Shown: positions 17,988-25,938 of the stretch, in pieces
Position numbering within the stretch: the first letter of the stretch is position 1
Layout: the number at the start of each line of letters is the position of its first letter
NCBI RefSeq assembly: GCF_000280905.1
Contig: NZ_ALAP01000055.1
Location: forward strand, 1 to 64,000
Origin: Streptomyces sp. AA1529
GTDB lineage: Bacteria > Actinomycetota > Actinomycetes > Streptomycetales > Streptomycetaceae
Direction of reading: 5' to 3'
Length of the DNA: 64,000 bases
Program-made: the position numbers and the translations under genes
The notes under the pieces: generated by a model
The model's database searches: none
Told to the model about the DNA's origin: nothing
The model's input: the letters and a program-made list of their open reading frames with translations, nothing else

Positions 17988-18743
17988 TCAGGGACGCACC
18001 AGGAGCTGGAAGTCGAAGGAGTAGCGGGACGCGCGGTAGAGATGCGAGCCGTACTCGACGGCGCGACCGGTGTCGTCGTAGGTGGTGCGCTCCATCGTCA
18101 GCAGCGGAGCGCCCTCGGCCTCCCCCAGCAGCTCCGCCTCGGCGGCGTCCGCGATCCGCGCGCCCACGGACTGCCGGGCCGAGTGCAGCGTCACTCCGGC
18201 CCCGCGCATCAGCCGGTAGAGGCCCGTCGTCTCCAGCTCGCCCTCCCGCGGGGTGAGCAGATCCACCGGCAGATGGTTGCGCATGTGCGCCATCGGCTCC
18301 CCGTGCGCCAGCCGCAGCCGCTCCACCAGCCGCACCTCGGCGCCCTCGGGCACTCCCAGCGCCGCCGCGATCTCCCCCGTCGCCTCCTCGACGTCGTGCC
18401 GCAGCACCCGGGTGGCCGGGCGCTGGCCCGCCGCCTCCAGGTCGTCGTAGAGGCTGCTCAGCTCCATGGGACGCTTGACCTGGCTGTGCACGACCTGGGT
18501 GCCGATGCCCCGGCGCCGGACCAGCAACCCCTTGTCGACCAGCGACTGGATGGCCTGCCGGACGGTGGGGCGGGAGAGCCCCAGGCGGCCGGCCAGCTCG
18601 ATCTCGTTGCCCAGCAGGCTCCCGGGCGCCAGTTTGCCGCGCTCGACGGCGCTCTCCAGTTGCTGGGCGAGCTGGAAGTAGAGCGGGACGGGACTGGCGC
18701 GGTCCACACTGAGCTGCAGGTCCACCGGATCATTCTTGGCCAC
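17988..18743 (-). CDS. GntR-family regulator with UTRA domain
   Basis: HutC-type transcription factor, 251 aa. An N-terminal winged helix (residues about 15-80) has PLYFQLAQQLESAVERG and the recognition region ELAGRLGLSRPTVRQAIQSLVDKGLLVRRRGIGT. The UTRA effector domain (about 95-245) includes EVRLVERLRLAHGEPMAHMRNHLP and ends TTYDDTGRAVEYGSHLYRASRYSFDFQL. GTG start at 18743. It lies head-to-head with the Gfo/Idh dehydrogenase and upstream of the sugar ABC operon, the classic place for a local repressor relieved by a sugar or sugar phosphate. Effector unknown. Confidence 0.92.
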   Translation of the reverse strand: MAKNDPVDLQLSVDRASPVPLYFQLAQQLESAVERGKLAPGSLLGNEIELAGRLGLSRPTVRQAIQSLVDKGLLVRRRGIGTQVVHSQVKRPMELSSLYDDLEAAGQRPATRVLRHDVEEATGEIAAALGVPEGAEVRLVERLRLAHGEPMAHMRNHLPVDLLTPREGELETTGLYRLMRGAGVTLHSARQSVGARIADAAEAELLGEAEGAPLLTMERTTYDDTGRAVEYGSHLYRASRYSFDFQLLVRP

Positions 18744-18791
18744 GGACGGGAGCGTAGTGCCCTTCGGCGATCGCGTGAACCGTACATTCGA

Positions 18792-18814
18792 TTGTCAGGA
18801 CGAAAAGACGAAAA
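18792..18814. promoter_or_regulatory. Candidate GntR operator between regulator and dehydrogenase
   Basis: Imperfect palindrome TTGTC-AG-GACGA (18792-18803) continuing into two tandem copies of GACGAAAA (18799-18806, 18807-18814). It lies in the 115-bp divergent region, just upstream of a TTGACA at 18824. The AT-rich repeats stand out from the surrounding GC-rich sequence. Assignment to the adjacent GntR protein is inference. Confidence 0.4.
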
Positions 18815-18858
18815 GGCAAAGCGTTGACACCGCTCGGCGCGCGGGCGAGCGTGGGCCC

Positions 18859-19881
18859 ATGCGCATCGGACTCATCGGCACCGGCCGGATCGGCACCCTG
18901 CACGCCCGCACCCTCGACGCGCATCCCGAGGTGAGCGGACTGGTGGTCGCGGACGCGGACGCCGCACGCGCCCACGAGACGGCTGCCGCCCTCGGCGCCA
19001 CCGCGGTGCCCGACGTGCCCGACCTCTTCGACGCGGACCTCGACGCGGTCGTGATCGCCTCGGCCACCGCCTCGCACGCCGAACTGATCCGCGCCGCGGC
19101 CCGGCGCGGACTGCCGGCCTTCTGCGAGAAGCCCATCGCCCTGGACCCGGCCGGCACCCGGGCCGCGCTCGCGGATGTGGCGGCGGCCGGAACCCTGCTG
19201 CAGATCGGCTTCATGCGGCGCTTCGACGCCGGGTACACGGCCGCCCGGGAGGCGGTGCGCACGGGCCGCCTCGGCCGGCTGCACACGGTACGGGCCATGA
19301 CCTCGGACCCGGCGCCGCCGCCCGCCGCCTATCTGCCGCACTCGGGAGGGCTCTACCGGGACTGCCTCGTCCACGACTTCGACGCCGTGCGGTGGGTGAC
19401 CGGGCGGGAGATCGTCTCCGTCCACGCCACCGGCTCCGCCGCGGGTCCCGCCATGTTCGCGGAGGCGGGCGACGTGGACACCGCGGCCGCGCTCCTCACC
19501 CTGGACGACGGCACCCTGTGCACCGCGACCGCGACCCGGATGAACGGCGCCGGCTACGACGTGCGGATGGAGCTCGCGGGCGAGCGGGACCAGTTCGCGG
19601 TCGGGCTGGACGCACGCACGCCCCTCACCTCACTGGAACCGGCCGCTCCCCCGCCGCCGGAGCGCCCCTGGCCCGGTTTCCTCGAGCGGTTCGGACCGGC
19701 GTACGAGGCCGAGATCGACGCCTTCGTGCGCGCCCTCCGCGGCGAGATCCCCAACCCCTGCGACGGCCGGGAGGCCCTCGCCGCGCTGCTGGCCGCGGAG
19801 GCCTGCGAGCTGTCCCGCGCCACCGGCGTCCCGGTGGCGCCGGCCGCGCTCGACGGCGCCGAGCACTCCCGGGCCGGCTGA
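18859..19881 (+). CDS. Gfo/Idh/MocA-family oxidoreductase
   Basis: NAD(P)-dependent sugar or polyol dehydrogenase, 340 aa. The Rossmann motif IGLIGTGRIGTLHAR starts at residue 3, then DAVVIASATASHAELIRAAA, the catalytic lysine motif CEKPIAL, and the second-domain YRDCLVHDFDAVRWVTG with the conserved Asp-His region. This matches the inositol 2-dehydrogenase branch of the family in overall layout, but the substrate cannot be fixed from sequence. The ATG at 18859 begins directly at the nucleotide-binding strand; a longer open frame upstream lacks any family sequence and would overlap the operator region. Divergent from the GntR gene and probably under its control together with the sugar importer. 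Confidence 0.9.
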   Translation: MRIGLIGTGRIGTLHARTLDAHPEVSGLVVADADAARAHETAAALGATAVPDVPDLFDADLDAVVIASATASHAELIRAAARRGLPAFCEKPIALDPAGTRAALADVAAAGTLLQIGFMRRFDAGYTAAREAVRTGRLGRLHTVRAMTSDPAPPPAAYLPHSGGLYRDCLVHDFDAVRWVTGREIVSVHATGSAAGPAMFAEAGDVDTAAALLTLDDGTLCTATATRMNGAGYDVRMELAGERDQFAVGLDARTPLTSLEPAAPPPPERPWPGFLERFGPAYEAEIDAFVRALRGEIPNPCDGREALAALLAAEACELSRATGVPVAPAALDGAEHSRAG

Positions 19882-19961
19882 GCCGGGGCCGCCCGCCGGG
19901 CCGGCACCCGCGGCGACGGACCCGCCGGCCACACCGGGAGGTCGGTGCGCCCGGTGGGCGG

Positions 19962-20456
19962 TCACAGCTTCTTGATCATGAACAGGCAGGCGTCGGCCAC
20001 CCGGTGGATCACTCCGGCCCCGTCCTGGTAGCTCCAGCAGTCCAGATACGGCACGGAGTCGCGATAGCCGAGGTGGCCGTAGAGCGCGCTCGCCCGTGGA
20101 TTGTTCTTCTCGACGCCGAGCCCGACCGCGCGGCAGCCCCGCTCCGCGGCGAGGCGCTCCACCTCCTGGAGGAGCGCTGTGCTGATGTTCTGGGAGCGGA
20201 GGGCGCCGTGCCACGCCCCGAGCCCGTGCACCTCGGGGCAGCCGGGATGCGCTGCCCGCACCTCCGGCGCCTCGCACCCCGCCCAGCGGATCTCGCAGCT
20301 GCCGACCGGCCGCCGGTCCTTCCAGGCCAGCAGGAACGTGGCGCTGCCCTGCCGTTGCCGCGCGTAGCGGGCCTCGTGTGGGGTGGCCGCCCCGCGCAGC
20401 GGCATGTGCGCCTCGAGGAGTTCGAGGTCTTCTTCCCGGCACTGACTGATCCGCAT
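19962..20456 (-). CDS. GNAT-family N-acetyltransferase
   Basis: 164 aa acetyl-CoA-dependent acyltransferase fold. The start MRISQCREEDLELLEAHM is the usual beta1-alpha1, SATFLLAWKDRRPVGSCEIRW corresponds to beta2-beta3, and the CoA-binding strand-helix is VHGLGAWHGALRSQNISTALLQEVERLAAERGC in shape. VGLGVEKNNPRASALYGHLGY is the characteristic GNAT motif B. The substrate is not deducible. It converges on the Gfo/Idh gene and has no evident operon partner. Confidence 0.9.
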   Translation of the reverse strand: MRISQCREEDLELLEAHMPLRGAATPHEARYARQRQGSATFLLAWKDRRPVGSCEIRWAGCEAPEVRAAHPGCPEVHGLGAWHGALRSQNISTALLQEVERLAAERGCRAVGLGVEKNNPRASALYGHLGYRDSVPYLDCWSYQDGAGVIHRVADACLFMIKKL

Positions 20457-20566
20457 GCCGGTACCCTACGAGCCTGGTACGGACCTGTGTCCATGCTTCA
20501 CAACACGTCCCCCGGCCGGGACCACAGCCCGCACCCGGTCGGGTTCCCGGGCCGGGAACCCGCTGG

Positions 20567-21796
20567 TCAGCCGAACCGTACCGGCACGCTCTTCACCCCG
20601 CGCAGCACGGTGCCCTGCCGCCACTCCAGTGCGGCGGGACTGGCGTCCAACTCCAGCCGCTCGGTGCGCTCGAGCAGCATCCGGAAGGCGATCCGGGCCT
20701 CCAGGCGGGCCAGCGGGGCGCCCAGGCAGAAGTGGATGCCGTGTCCGAAGGCGAGGTGGCCGCCGCTCTCCCGGTGGATGTCGAAGCGGTCGCCCTCGGG
20801 GAAGCGCGCCGGGTCCCGGTCGGCGTCGGCAAGGACCGGCAGCACCAGCCGGCCGTCCCCGGGGATCAGGGTGCCGTCGATCTCCAGGGGTTCGCGGGTG
20901 AAGCGGTAGGTGGACGTCTCGACCGGACCGTCGTAGCGGAGCATCTCCTCGACGGCTCCGTCGAGCAGCGCCGGATCGGCGCGCAACTCGGCGAGCTGGT
21001 CGGGATGGCACAGCAGCGCGAGCGCGCCGTTGGCGATCAGCCCCACCGTCGTCTCGTACCCGGCCACCAGCAGCAGCCAGGCCATGCCATGCAGTTCGCC
21101 GGTGGACAGCCGGTCGCCGTCCTCGTCGCTGGTCCGGATCAGGAGGCTGAGCAGGTCCTCGCCCGGCCGTGCGCGCTGACGCTCCAGCAGTTCGGCCAGA
21201 TAGCCGCCGAGCGCCTCCGCCGAGCCGCGCTTCTCCTCCTCCGGGGCCGCGCTCAGCACGTGGTCGCTCCAGGCGCTGAAGCGCTCGCGCTCCAGGTCCG
21301 GCACGCCGAGCAGTTCGCAGATCACCGCGATCGGGAGCGGGAAGGCGAGGGAGTCGACCAGGTCGGCGCGCCCGTCGGGGTGCGCCAGCATCCGGTCCAG
21401 CAGCCCGGCGGTCAGCTCCCGGATCCGGGGTTCCAGCGCGGCGATCCTGCGTGGCGTGAACTGCCTGCTGACCAGTTTGCGCAGCCGGGTGTGGTCGGGC
21501 GGATCGCTGATCAGCATGTGGGTGCCGGGGGAGATCGAGAGAGTTCCGGCCTCCGGGGAGGCGTTGGCCCAGTCCTTGGAGAGCCGCGGGTCGTTCAGGG
21601 CGGCACGCGCCGCGTCGTGGCCGACGACCAGCCAGCCGAGCGCGCCTTCCGGGGTGCGCACATGGTGCACGGTGCCGCGGCGGCGCAGCGCGGCATAGAC
21701 GGGGTAGGGGTCGCGGACGAAGTCGTCCCCCAGCACGGCGAGGTCGACGATGCCGTCCGTGTCCGGGCTCAGATCCAGCACGCTGCGGTCAGCCAT
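20567..21796 (-). CDS. Cytochrome P450 (CYP107-like)
   Basis: Soluble class I monooxygenase, 409 aa. The heme-binding signature FGHGIHFCLGAPLAR places the thiolate ligand at C357; the I-helix oxygen-activation motif is LLVAGYETTVG, the K-helix ExxR is in EEMLRYDGPVE, and HMLISDPPDHTRLRKLVSRQFTPRR is the usual C-helix region. All key residues are intact. No ferredoxin or ferredoxin reductase gene is adjacent, so electrons must come from elsewhere. Substrate unknown; the family in Streptomyces often acts on polyketides or other secondary metabolites, but no biosynthetic cluster is visible here. Confidence 0.95.
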   Translation of the reverse strand: MADRSVLDLSPDTDGIVDLAVLGDDFVRDPYPVYAALRRRGTVHHVRTPEGALGWLVVGHDAARAALNDPRLSKDWANASPEAGTLSISPGTHMLISDPPDHTRLRKLVSRQFTPRRIAALEPRIRELTAGLLDRMLAHPDGRADLVDSLAFPLPIAVICELLGVPDLERERFSAWSDHVLSAAPEEEKRGSAEALGGYLAELLERQRARPGEDLLSLLIRTSDEDGDRLSTGELHGMAWLLLVAGYETTVGLIANGALALLCHPDQLAELRADPALLDGAVEEMLRYDGPVETSTYRFTREPLEIDGTLIPGDGRLVLPVLADADRDPARFPEGDRFDIHRESGGHLAFGHGIHFCLGAPLARLEARIAFRMLLERTERLELDASPAALEWRQGTVLRGVKSVPVRFG

Positions 21797-21951
21797 GGGG
21801 CGAGCCTAGGAGCGGGTTCGCGGCGGGTCACCGGGGCGTTTTCGGCCAGCGGAGGGGCGTTCCGTGCCGCGGCGGGACGGGCGGCGGCCGCCGTTCCCCG
21901 GCGGACGGGCGGTCCGTTCCGGTCGGCGGACGGGCCGCCCCGGTGCGCGGC

Positions 21952-22584
21952 TCAGTCGGGTGCGGCGTCCTGGAGGCGCTTGAGGAGTCCGGCGACCCGC
22001 TTGGTGGTCGTCTCCCGGTCGTGGCCATCGGTCAGCGCGGAGCCCATGCCGCAGGCGGCGGCGCCCGCGGCGATCCATTCGGGCGCCTCGTCGAGGGTGA
22101 TGCCGCCGGTGGGCAGGAAGGGAGCCTGCGGCAGCGCCGCGCGCACGTCCCGCAGCCAGTCGGGCCCGTACTGCGAGGCGGGGAAGAGTTTGAGTCCGTC
22201 GGCGCCCAGCTCCAGCGCCCGGACGGCTTCGGTGGGAGTGGCGACGCCGGGGAAGACGGGAACCCCGTAGCGGTGCCCGGTGCGGATGACCTCCTCGTCG
22301 AGGGCGGGCGCGACGAGGAAGCGGGCACCGGCGTCGACGGCGAGGCGGGCCGAGGCGCTGTCCAGGACGGTGCCCGCACCGATCACCGAGTCCTCGCCGG
22401 TCTCACGGCGCAGCGTGCTGATGGCGTCCAGCGCGTACGGGGTGGTCAGCGAGACCTCCAGGCTGGTGAGCCCGGCGGCGAGCAGGGTGTCGGCCGTGGC
22501 GGCCGCCCTCTCGTAGCTGTCCGCGCGGACGATGGCGAGGACGCGCTGTTCCAGCGCCGCTCTGGTGATCTCCCAGCGGTACAC
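21952..22584 (-). CDS. eda: 2-dehydro-3-deoxyphosphogluconate (KDPG/KHG) aldolase
   Basis: Class I aldolase that splits KDPG into pyruvate and glyceraldehyde-3-phosphate, 210 aa, the normal length. The Schiff-base lysine is K132 in LKLFPA, the catalytic glutamate E43 in SLEVSL, and phosphate-binding loops appear as GAGTVLD, FPGVATPTE and PTGGI. It lies 81 bases after the PfkB kinase on the same strand; together they convert 2-keto-3-deoxygluconate into central metabolites, the lower half of a uronate, galactonate or gluconate route. The upstream dehydratase is not in the window. Confidence 0.93.
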   Translation of the reverse strand: MYRWEITRAALEQRVLAIVRADSYERAAATADTLLAAGLTSLEVSLTTPYALDAISTLRRETGEDSVIGAGTVLDSASARLAVDAGARFLVAPALDEEVIRTGHRYGVPVFPGVATPTEAVRALELGADGLKLFPASQYGPDWLRDVRAALPQAPFLPTGGITLDEAPEWIAAGAAACGMGSALTDGHDRETTTKRVAGLLKRLQDAAPD

Positions 22585-22665
22585 GGCAGTTCGCCGCCTC
22601 TCTCGGTCTGTGGGATGTCGGCCGGCACCGGGCCGGGCCCCGCGGAGGCGGGGCCGGAAGCGGGG

Positions 22666-23634
22666 TCAGCGGTGCACCGGGTCGGTGCCGTGGGTGAAGG
22701 CCGCGAGCGCGCGGTCGCGGGCGGCGGCGGTGGGCAGGCCGTCGATGTCGCCGGGCGCCTGGACGACGAGCGCCGCCACGCACGCGGCCTCGGCCAGGGC
22801 CTGCTGGTGGTCCAGCCCGCGCAGCCGGGCCGAGAGCCAGCCGGCCGCGAACGCGTCACCCGCGCCGACCGGGTCGGTGACCGGCACCTCGAAGGGCTCC
22901 TGCCGCCACTGGCCCTCGGCGGTGTGCGCGACCGCGCTGTGGTCGCGGTGCTTGACCACGACGGTGCCGGCCCGGCCGAGCGTCAGCAGGGCTTTGGCAC
23001 CCTCGTCCGGCCCGGCGCCCAGCAGGAGTTCGATCTCCTCCTCCCCGGCGAGGACGAGATCGGCCTCGCGCAGCAGCGGCCCCACGCGCCGGATCCACTC
23101 GTGGTCGGTGCCCAGCTTGCGCCGCACGTTGGGGTCGAAGCAGACGGTGGCACCGGCCTGCCGCGCGCCCTCGATCAGGGCGTGGGTGGCCTTCTCGGCG
23201 TCCTCGGAGAGCATCGGGGTGATGCCGGTGACGTGCACGAGCCGCACACCGGCCAGTGCCTCGGGGGTGATCTGCGCGGGGCTGAGCAGCGAGGCGGCCG
23301 AACCGGTCCGGTAGTACTGCACGTCGACGGCGCGGCGGGGGTGGCTGTCGCGCAGCAGCAGTCCGGTCGGCGATTCCGGGTCCATCTCGGCACAGGAGAC
23401 ATCGACGCCGTCGGCGCGCAGTTCCCGCAGTACGGCCTCGCCCGCCGGGTCGTCCCCGACCCGGCCGATCCAGCGGGCCCAGTGGCCCAGCCTGGCGAGT
23501 CCGGCCGCGACGTTGGACTCGGCCCCGGCCACGGAACGCCGGAAGTGCGTCGCGCGTTCCAGGGGGAGGCCGGGTTCGGCGAGCATCAGCAGCATGGCCT
23601 CACCGCAGGTAACCGCTTCCGGGCCGTTTCTCAC
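22666..23634 (-). CDS. kdgK: PfkB-family kinase, probable 2-keto-3-deoxygluconate kinase
   Basis: Ribokinase-fold sugar kinase, 322 aa. Early substrate motif VAGAESNVAAGLARLG, the mid-domain CFDPNVRRKLG, and the C-terminal PfkB signature DPVGAGDAFAAGWLS with the catalytic Asp and anion hole. The assignment to KDG rests on overall family resemblance and on the adjacent KDPG aldolase, whose substrate it would make. GTG start at 23632-23634, preferred because the frame upstream has no other start. First gene of a two-gene unit; a palindrome about 50 bases upstream may be its operator. Confidence 0.87.
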   Translation of the reverse strand: MRNGPEAVTCGEAMLLMLAEPGLPLERATHFRRSVAGAESNVAAGLARLGHWARWIGRVGDDPAGEAVLRELRADGVDVSCAEMDPESPTGLLLRDSHPRRAVDVQYYRTGSAASLLSPAQITPEALAGVRLVHVTGITPMLSEDAEKATHALIEGARQAGATVCFDPNVRRKLGTDHEWIRRVGPLLREADLVLAGEEEIELLLGAGPDEGAKALLTLGRAGTVVVKHRDHSAVAHTAEGQWRQEPFEVPVTDPVGAGDAFAAGWLSARLRGLDHQQALAEAACVAALVVQAPGDIDGLPTAAARDRALAAFTHGTDPVHR

Positions 23635-23683
23635 CGTTGACTCCCCATATCTACCGCCCGCGCATCACTCTCTGTGGGGAACG

Positions 23684-23704
23684 TTACCCGTTTACGCCGG
23701 GTAA
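23684..23704. promoter_or_regulatory. Inverted repeat upstream of kdgK
   Basis: Perfect TTACCCG-N7-CGGGTAA palindrome (21 bp overall), 50 bases upstream of the kdgK GTG. Size and symmetry fit a dimeric repressor site for the KDG kinase/aldolase pair; the cognate regulator is not identified in the window. Confidence 0.45.
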
Positions 23705-23918
23705 GCCACCCCCGGGTGGCACGACACCTGAGGTACGGCGTCGGCTCACCTGGCGAGTCGAAGGTAGTCGATGGGGCCCACGGTGCGCCGACTTCCGTCG
23801 CACTCCCCCGACCCGGGTGGGGTGCAACCGCCGCCGAGGCGGCAGCCGCCGCCCGCGCCGCACGGGCCCGGCACTGCGAGACCCCGGCGGAGGACCGGGC
23901 GCCGGGAGCCGATTCGCA

Positions 23919-23936
23919 TATGCCTGGTATGGCATA
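23919..23936. promoter_or_regulatory. Palindrome TATGCC-N6-GGCATA upstream of the sigma-like gene
   Basis: Perfect 18-bp inverted repeat in a low-GC patch 246 bases upstream of the sigma-like start. A further TATGCCAT lies at about 24020, nearer the gene. Could be a regulator site; no cognate protein known. Confidence 0.35.
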
Positions 23937-24181
23937 CGTCACGCGGCGGAGAGGGAGAGGCGTAGACCTCCGGGGAGAGGCGGCATCGAAGTTCCAGCTC
24001 ATCAACGGTTGCCGAGAGGTATGCCATTACGGTGCGCCGACGTGTGGCACCGCTGTGTGATTTTGATGCCCAACGGTATGCGTGTGTGCGGTGTTTCGGG
24101 GGTTGAGTGGTCGTCATGCACACGCGATACGACGTGACCTGCTCACAGGTTGTCGCTTCCGCCCCTCGACGAAGAGGACCC

Positions 24182-24709
24182 ATGAGCGAAGATGCCCACC
24201 CGCACATCGTCTTCGGCACGATCACGGAGACGGCGCCACTGCCACTGCCGCTGGAGTTCGAGGCCCTCTGGGTGGCCAACCAGGCGGACTTCCGCCAGTA
24301 CGCCCGCGTGGTGTCCGGGAGCTGGCAGGCCGCCGAAGCCACCGTGCACCGCGCGTTCCTGGAGATCCTGAACCTCTGGGACGAACTGCTGCAGTCGAGC
24401 AACATGCAGGGCGAGGTCTGGGCGATCTTCCGCAAGACCGTGGTCTCCCAGGAGCTGAACTCCTTCCGGGAGGGTCTCTCCCGCCTGGAGCCGGAGGAGG
24501 AGATCGGCCTCTTCCGGGCCCTGCGGAAGCTGCCGCCACGCCAGTTCGACGCCGTCGTCCTCAAACAGGTGATGCAGCTGGAGACCAGCAAGATCGCCTG
24601 GTATCTGGGGGTGACCACCCGCACCGTCGACTACCACTGCCGCAAGGCCAAGGAGCGCCTGGAGCAGGCCGTTCCCTCACACGTGAAGCACCGGAGGGAT
24701 CCCAAGTGA
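24182..24709 (+). CDS. Sigma-70-like (ECF-type) transcription factor
   Basis: 175 aa. Residues about 25-95 form a helical region in the position of sigma region 2 (LWVANQADFRQYARVVSGSWQAAEATVHRAFLEILNLW), but it is divergent and lacks an obvious -10 recognition helix. The C-terminal region 4 is clear: LRKLPPRQFDAVVLKQVMQLETSKIAWYLGVTTRTVDYHCRKAKERLEQ in shape, with the helix-turn-helix around SKIAWYLGVTTRTVDYH. It may be a sigma factor or a sigma-like regulator. ATG at 24182 follows AGAGGA; an upstream in-frame GTG adds an unconserved leader. Its stop overlaps the next start (GTGA), so the two proteins are made together. Confidence 0.82.
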   Translation: MSEDAHPHIVFGTITETAPLPLPLEFEALWVANQADFRQYARVVSGSWQAAEATVHRAFLEILNLWDELLQSSNMQGEVWAIFRKTVVSQELNSFREGLSRLEPEEEIGLFRALRKLPPRQFDAVVLKQVMQLETSKIAWYLGVTTRTVDYHCRKAKERLEQAVPSHVKHRRDPK

Positions 24710-25413
24710 CCGGCAGCCGCGTCGAGAGCATGCTGGCCTCCATGGGCCGGGCGCTGCGCGCCGAAGAGCGCCCCTTCGACGAGCCCGCCGCGCTGCGCCG
24801 GCTCGCCGAGGACGCCGGACTGCTCCCGCTGCGCGACCTCCCCGCAGTGGCCGGGCAGCAGTTGACGGTGGTGGTGCACTGGGCGCTGGAGCGCCCCGGC
24901 GCCGCCGCGCATCTGGAGCGTCTCGCCGAGGCGATCGGCGAGAAGAAGGAGTACGGCGGTGAGCAGGACGACTGGATGCTCCTGGTCCGCGTCAGCGACC
25001 TCACCGAGATCGACGTGGACGGCGCACACCTGTTCGCCTGCATGCTCTACCTGGCCCGGCATCACGAGAGTGCCCAGTTCTGGTGGCAGTTCGCCGCCGG
25101 TGCCGGAATGCGCGTCGCCGCATTGTGCCTCCACCTCCACCACCTGGGGCGGGGCGAGACGCCCGAGGCCGAGCACTGGCTGGGGATGCTGAAGGCCATG
25201 GACACCCCCGAGAGGGTGGACGAGGAGTTCCTCTGCGGCCTGCGCAGGTTCGCCGCCTGGGAGTGGCGCAACGGGAACCTGGCGTCCGGGTACGTGGCCG
25301 CTCTGCTCGACGAGGTCCACCGGCTGGCCGCCATCGACAACGCGGACGAGATGCTGGTGTGCCGTCCCGACCACGAGCTGGCCCTGCGGCTGAACGGCTG
25401 CGGCTCGGTCTGA
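24706..25413 (+). CDS. Unknown helical protein translationally coupled to the sigma-like factor
   Basis: 235 aa, no family recognised. The GTG at 24706 overlaps the sigma-like stop by 4 bases. The protein is Ala/Leu-rich and apparently all-helical with no membrane segment and no HxxxCxxC zinc motif, so it is not a standard zinc-binding or membrane anti-sigma factor. The middle contains regular helices (HLFACMLYLARHHESAQFWWQFAAGAGMRVAALCL in shape, then EAEHWLGMLKAMDTPERVDEEF), reminiscent of TPR-like helical repeats. Position suggests it binds or modulates the sigma-like protein; this is inference from gene order only. Confidence 0.75.
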   Translation: MTGSRVESMLASMGRALRAEERPFDEPAALRRLAEDAGLLPLRDLPAVAGQQLTVVVHWALERPGAAAHLERLAEAIGEKKEYGGEQDDWMLLVRVSDLTEIDVDGAHLFACMLYLARHHESAQFWWQFAAGAGMRVAALCLHLHHLGRGETPEAEHWLGMLKAMDTPERVDEEFLCGLRRFAAWEWRNGNLASGYVAALLDEVHRLAAIDNADEMLVCRPDHELALRLNGCGSV

Positions 25414-25453
25414 TCAGGTACGGCGCGCGGGTCCGCGCTACGCCCGGACGGGA

Positions 25454-25486
25454 GCGGCCGCCGCCCCGGTGCGGGACGGCGGCCGC
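25454..25486. terminator. Bidirectional terminator hairpin
   Basis: GCGGCCGCCG / CGGCGGCCGC (10-bp perfect stem) whose 13-nt loop can pair further (CCC/GGG). It lies between the convergent sigma-partner gene and the ribonuclease gene and can serve both. Confidence 0.75.
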
Positions 25487-25512
25487 CTGAGGACTCGGTG
25501 TGGGGGTGTCCG

Positions 25513-25938
25513 TCAGCAGGTGTGGTCGACCAGGTCGAAGGAGGCGTAGTGGTCGGCGGTGTAGTAGTCCTCCGCCGCCTGCTCCCCGGTGACGATGCGT
25601 CGGGCGCCGCGGTCCTCCGAGCCGGGGGTCTCCACGGTGTACTCGTGGTAGTAGCCCTGCTCGTGGTCGGGCAGGATGCCCTCGCGGTTCTCGAAGACCA
25701 TGCCGTCCTGCGGATAGGGGTAGGGGCCGCCCTGCTCGATGAGATCGAGGGTCTCGTGGGCCTCGGACGGGAGCTCGGAGGCGCAGATGTCGCCGACGGC
25801 GGCGATCCGCGCCGTCGCGGCCGCCGGGTGCGCGGCGGGCGCCGCCGAGGCGGTCGTCAGGGCGGGGCCGCCGACGAGCATCGCGGCGGCGAGGGCTCCG
25901 GCGGCGCCGATACGGGTCCAGCGTGGGGGGAATGTCAT
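25513..25938 (-). CDS. Secreted guanyl-specific ribonuclease (RNase Sa family)
   Basis: Extracellular endoribonuclease cutting after G, 141 aa precursor. Signal peptide residues about 1-33 (RIGAAGALAAAMLVGG..ASA), a short Ala/Pro-rich pro region, then a domain of about 90 residues that aligns by eye with Streptomyces RNase Sa. Catalytic triad equivalents: E99 in YYHEYTV, R114 in GARRIVTG, H130 in ADHYASF. C52 and C141 match the single disulfide. TGEQAAEDYYTADHY and the YPQDGMVFENRE region are close to the family pattern. ATG at 25938 with GGGGTGG upstream. No barstar-like inhibitor gene is adjacent, consistent with a pure export product. Confidence 0.95.
   Translation of the reverse strand: MTFPPRWTRIGAAGALAAAMLVGGPALTTASAAPAAHPAAATARIAAVGDICASELPSEAHETLDLIEQGGPYPYPQDGMVFENREGILPDHEQGYYHEYTVETPGSEDRGARRIVTGEQAAEDYYTADHYASFDLVDHTC

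Larger units (their letters stand above)
23635..24181. other. Divergent intergenic region between kdgK and the sigma-like gene
   Basis: 547 bases without a credible gene. Open frames on both strands are Arg/Pro-rich and lack starts with ribosome sites. It contains two perfect inverted repeats (23684-23704 and 23919-23936) and a stretch of relatively low GC (about 23900-24110), which suggests promoters for both flanking genes. No tRNA or structured RNA was recognised. Confidence 0.5.

Noticed and set aside
20567..21796. P450 as part of a secondary-metabolite cluster
   Set aside because: No ferredoxin, reductase, PKS, NRPS or terpene gene lies within reach on either side.
23674..24060. Plus-strand frame in the kdgK/sigma intergenic region
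   Set aside because: It has no ribosome site, no codon bias and covers the palindromes and low-GC promoter zone; treated as non-coding.
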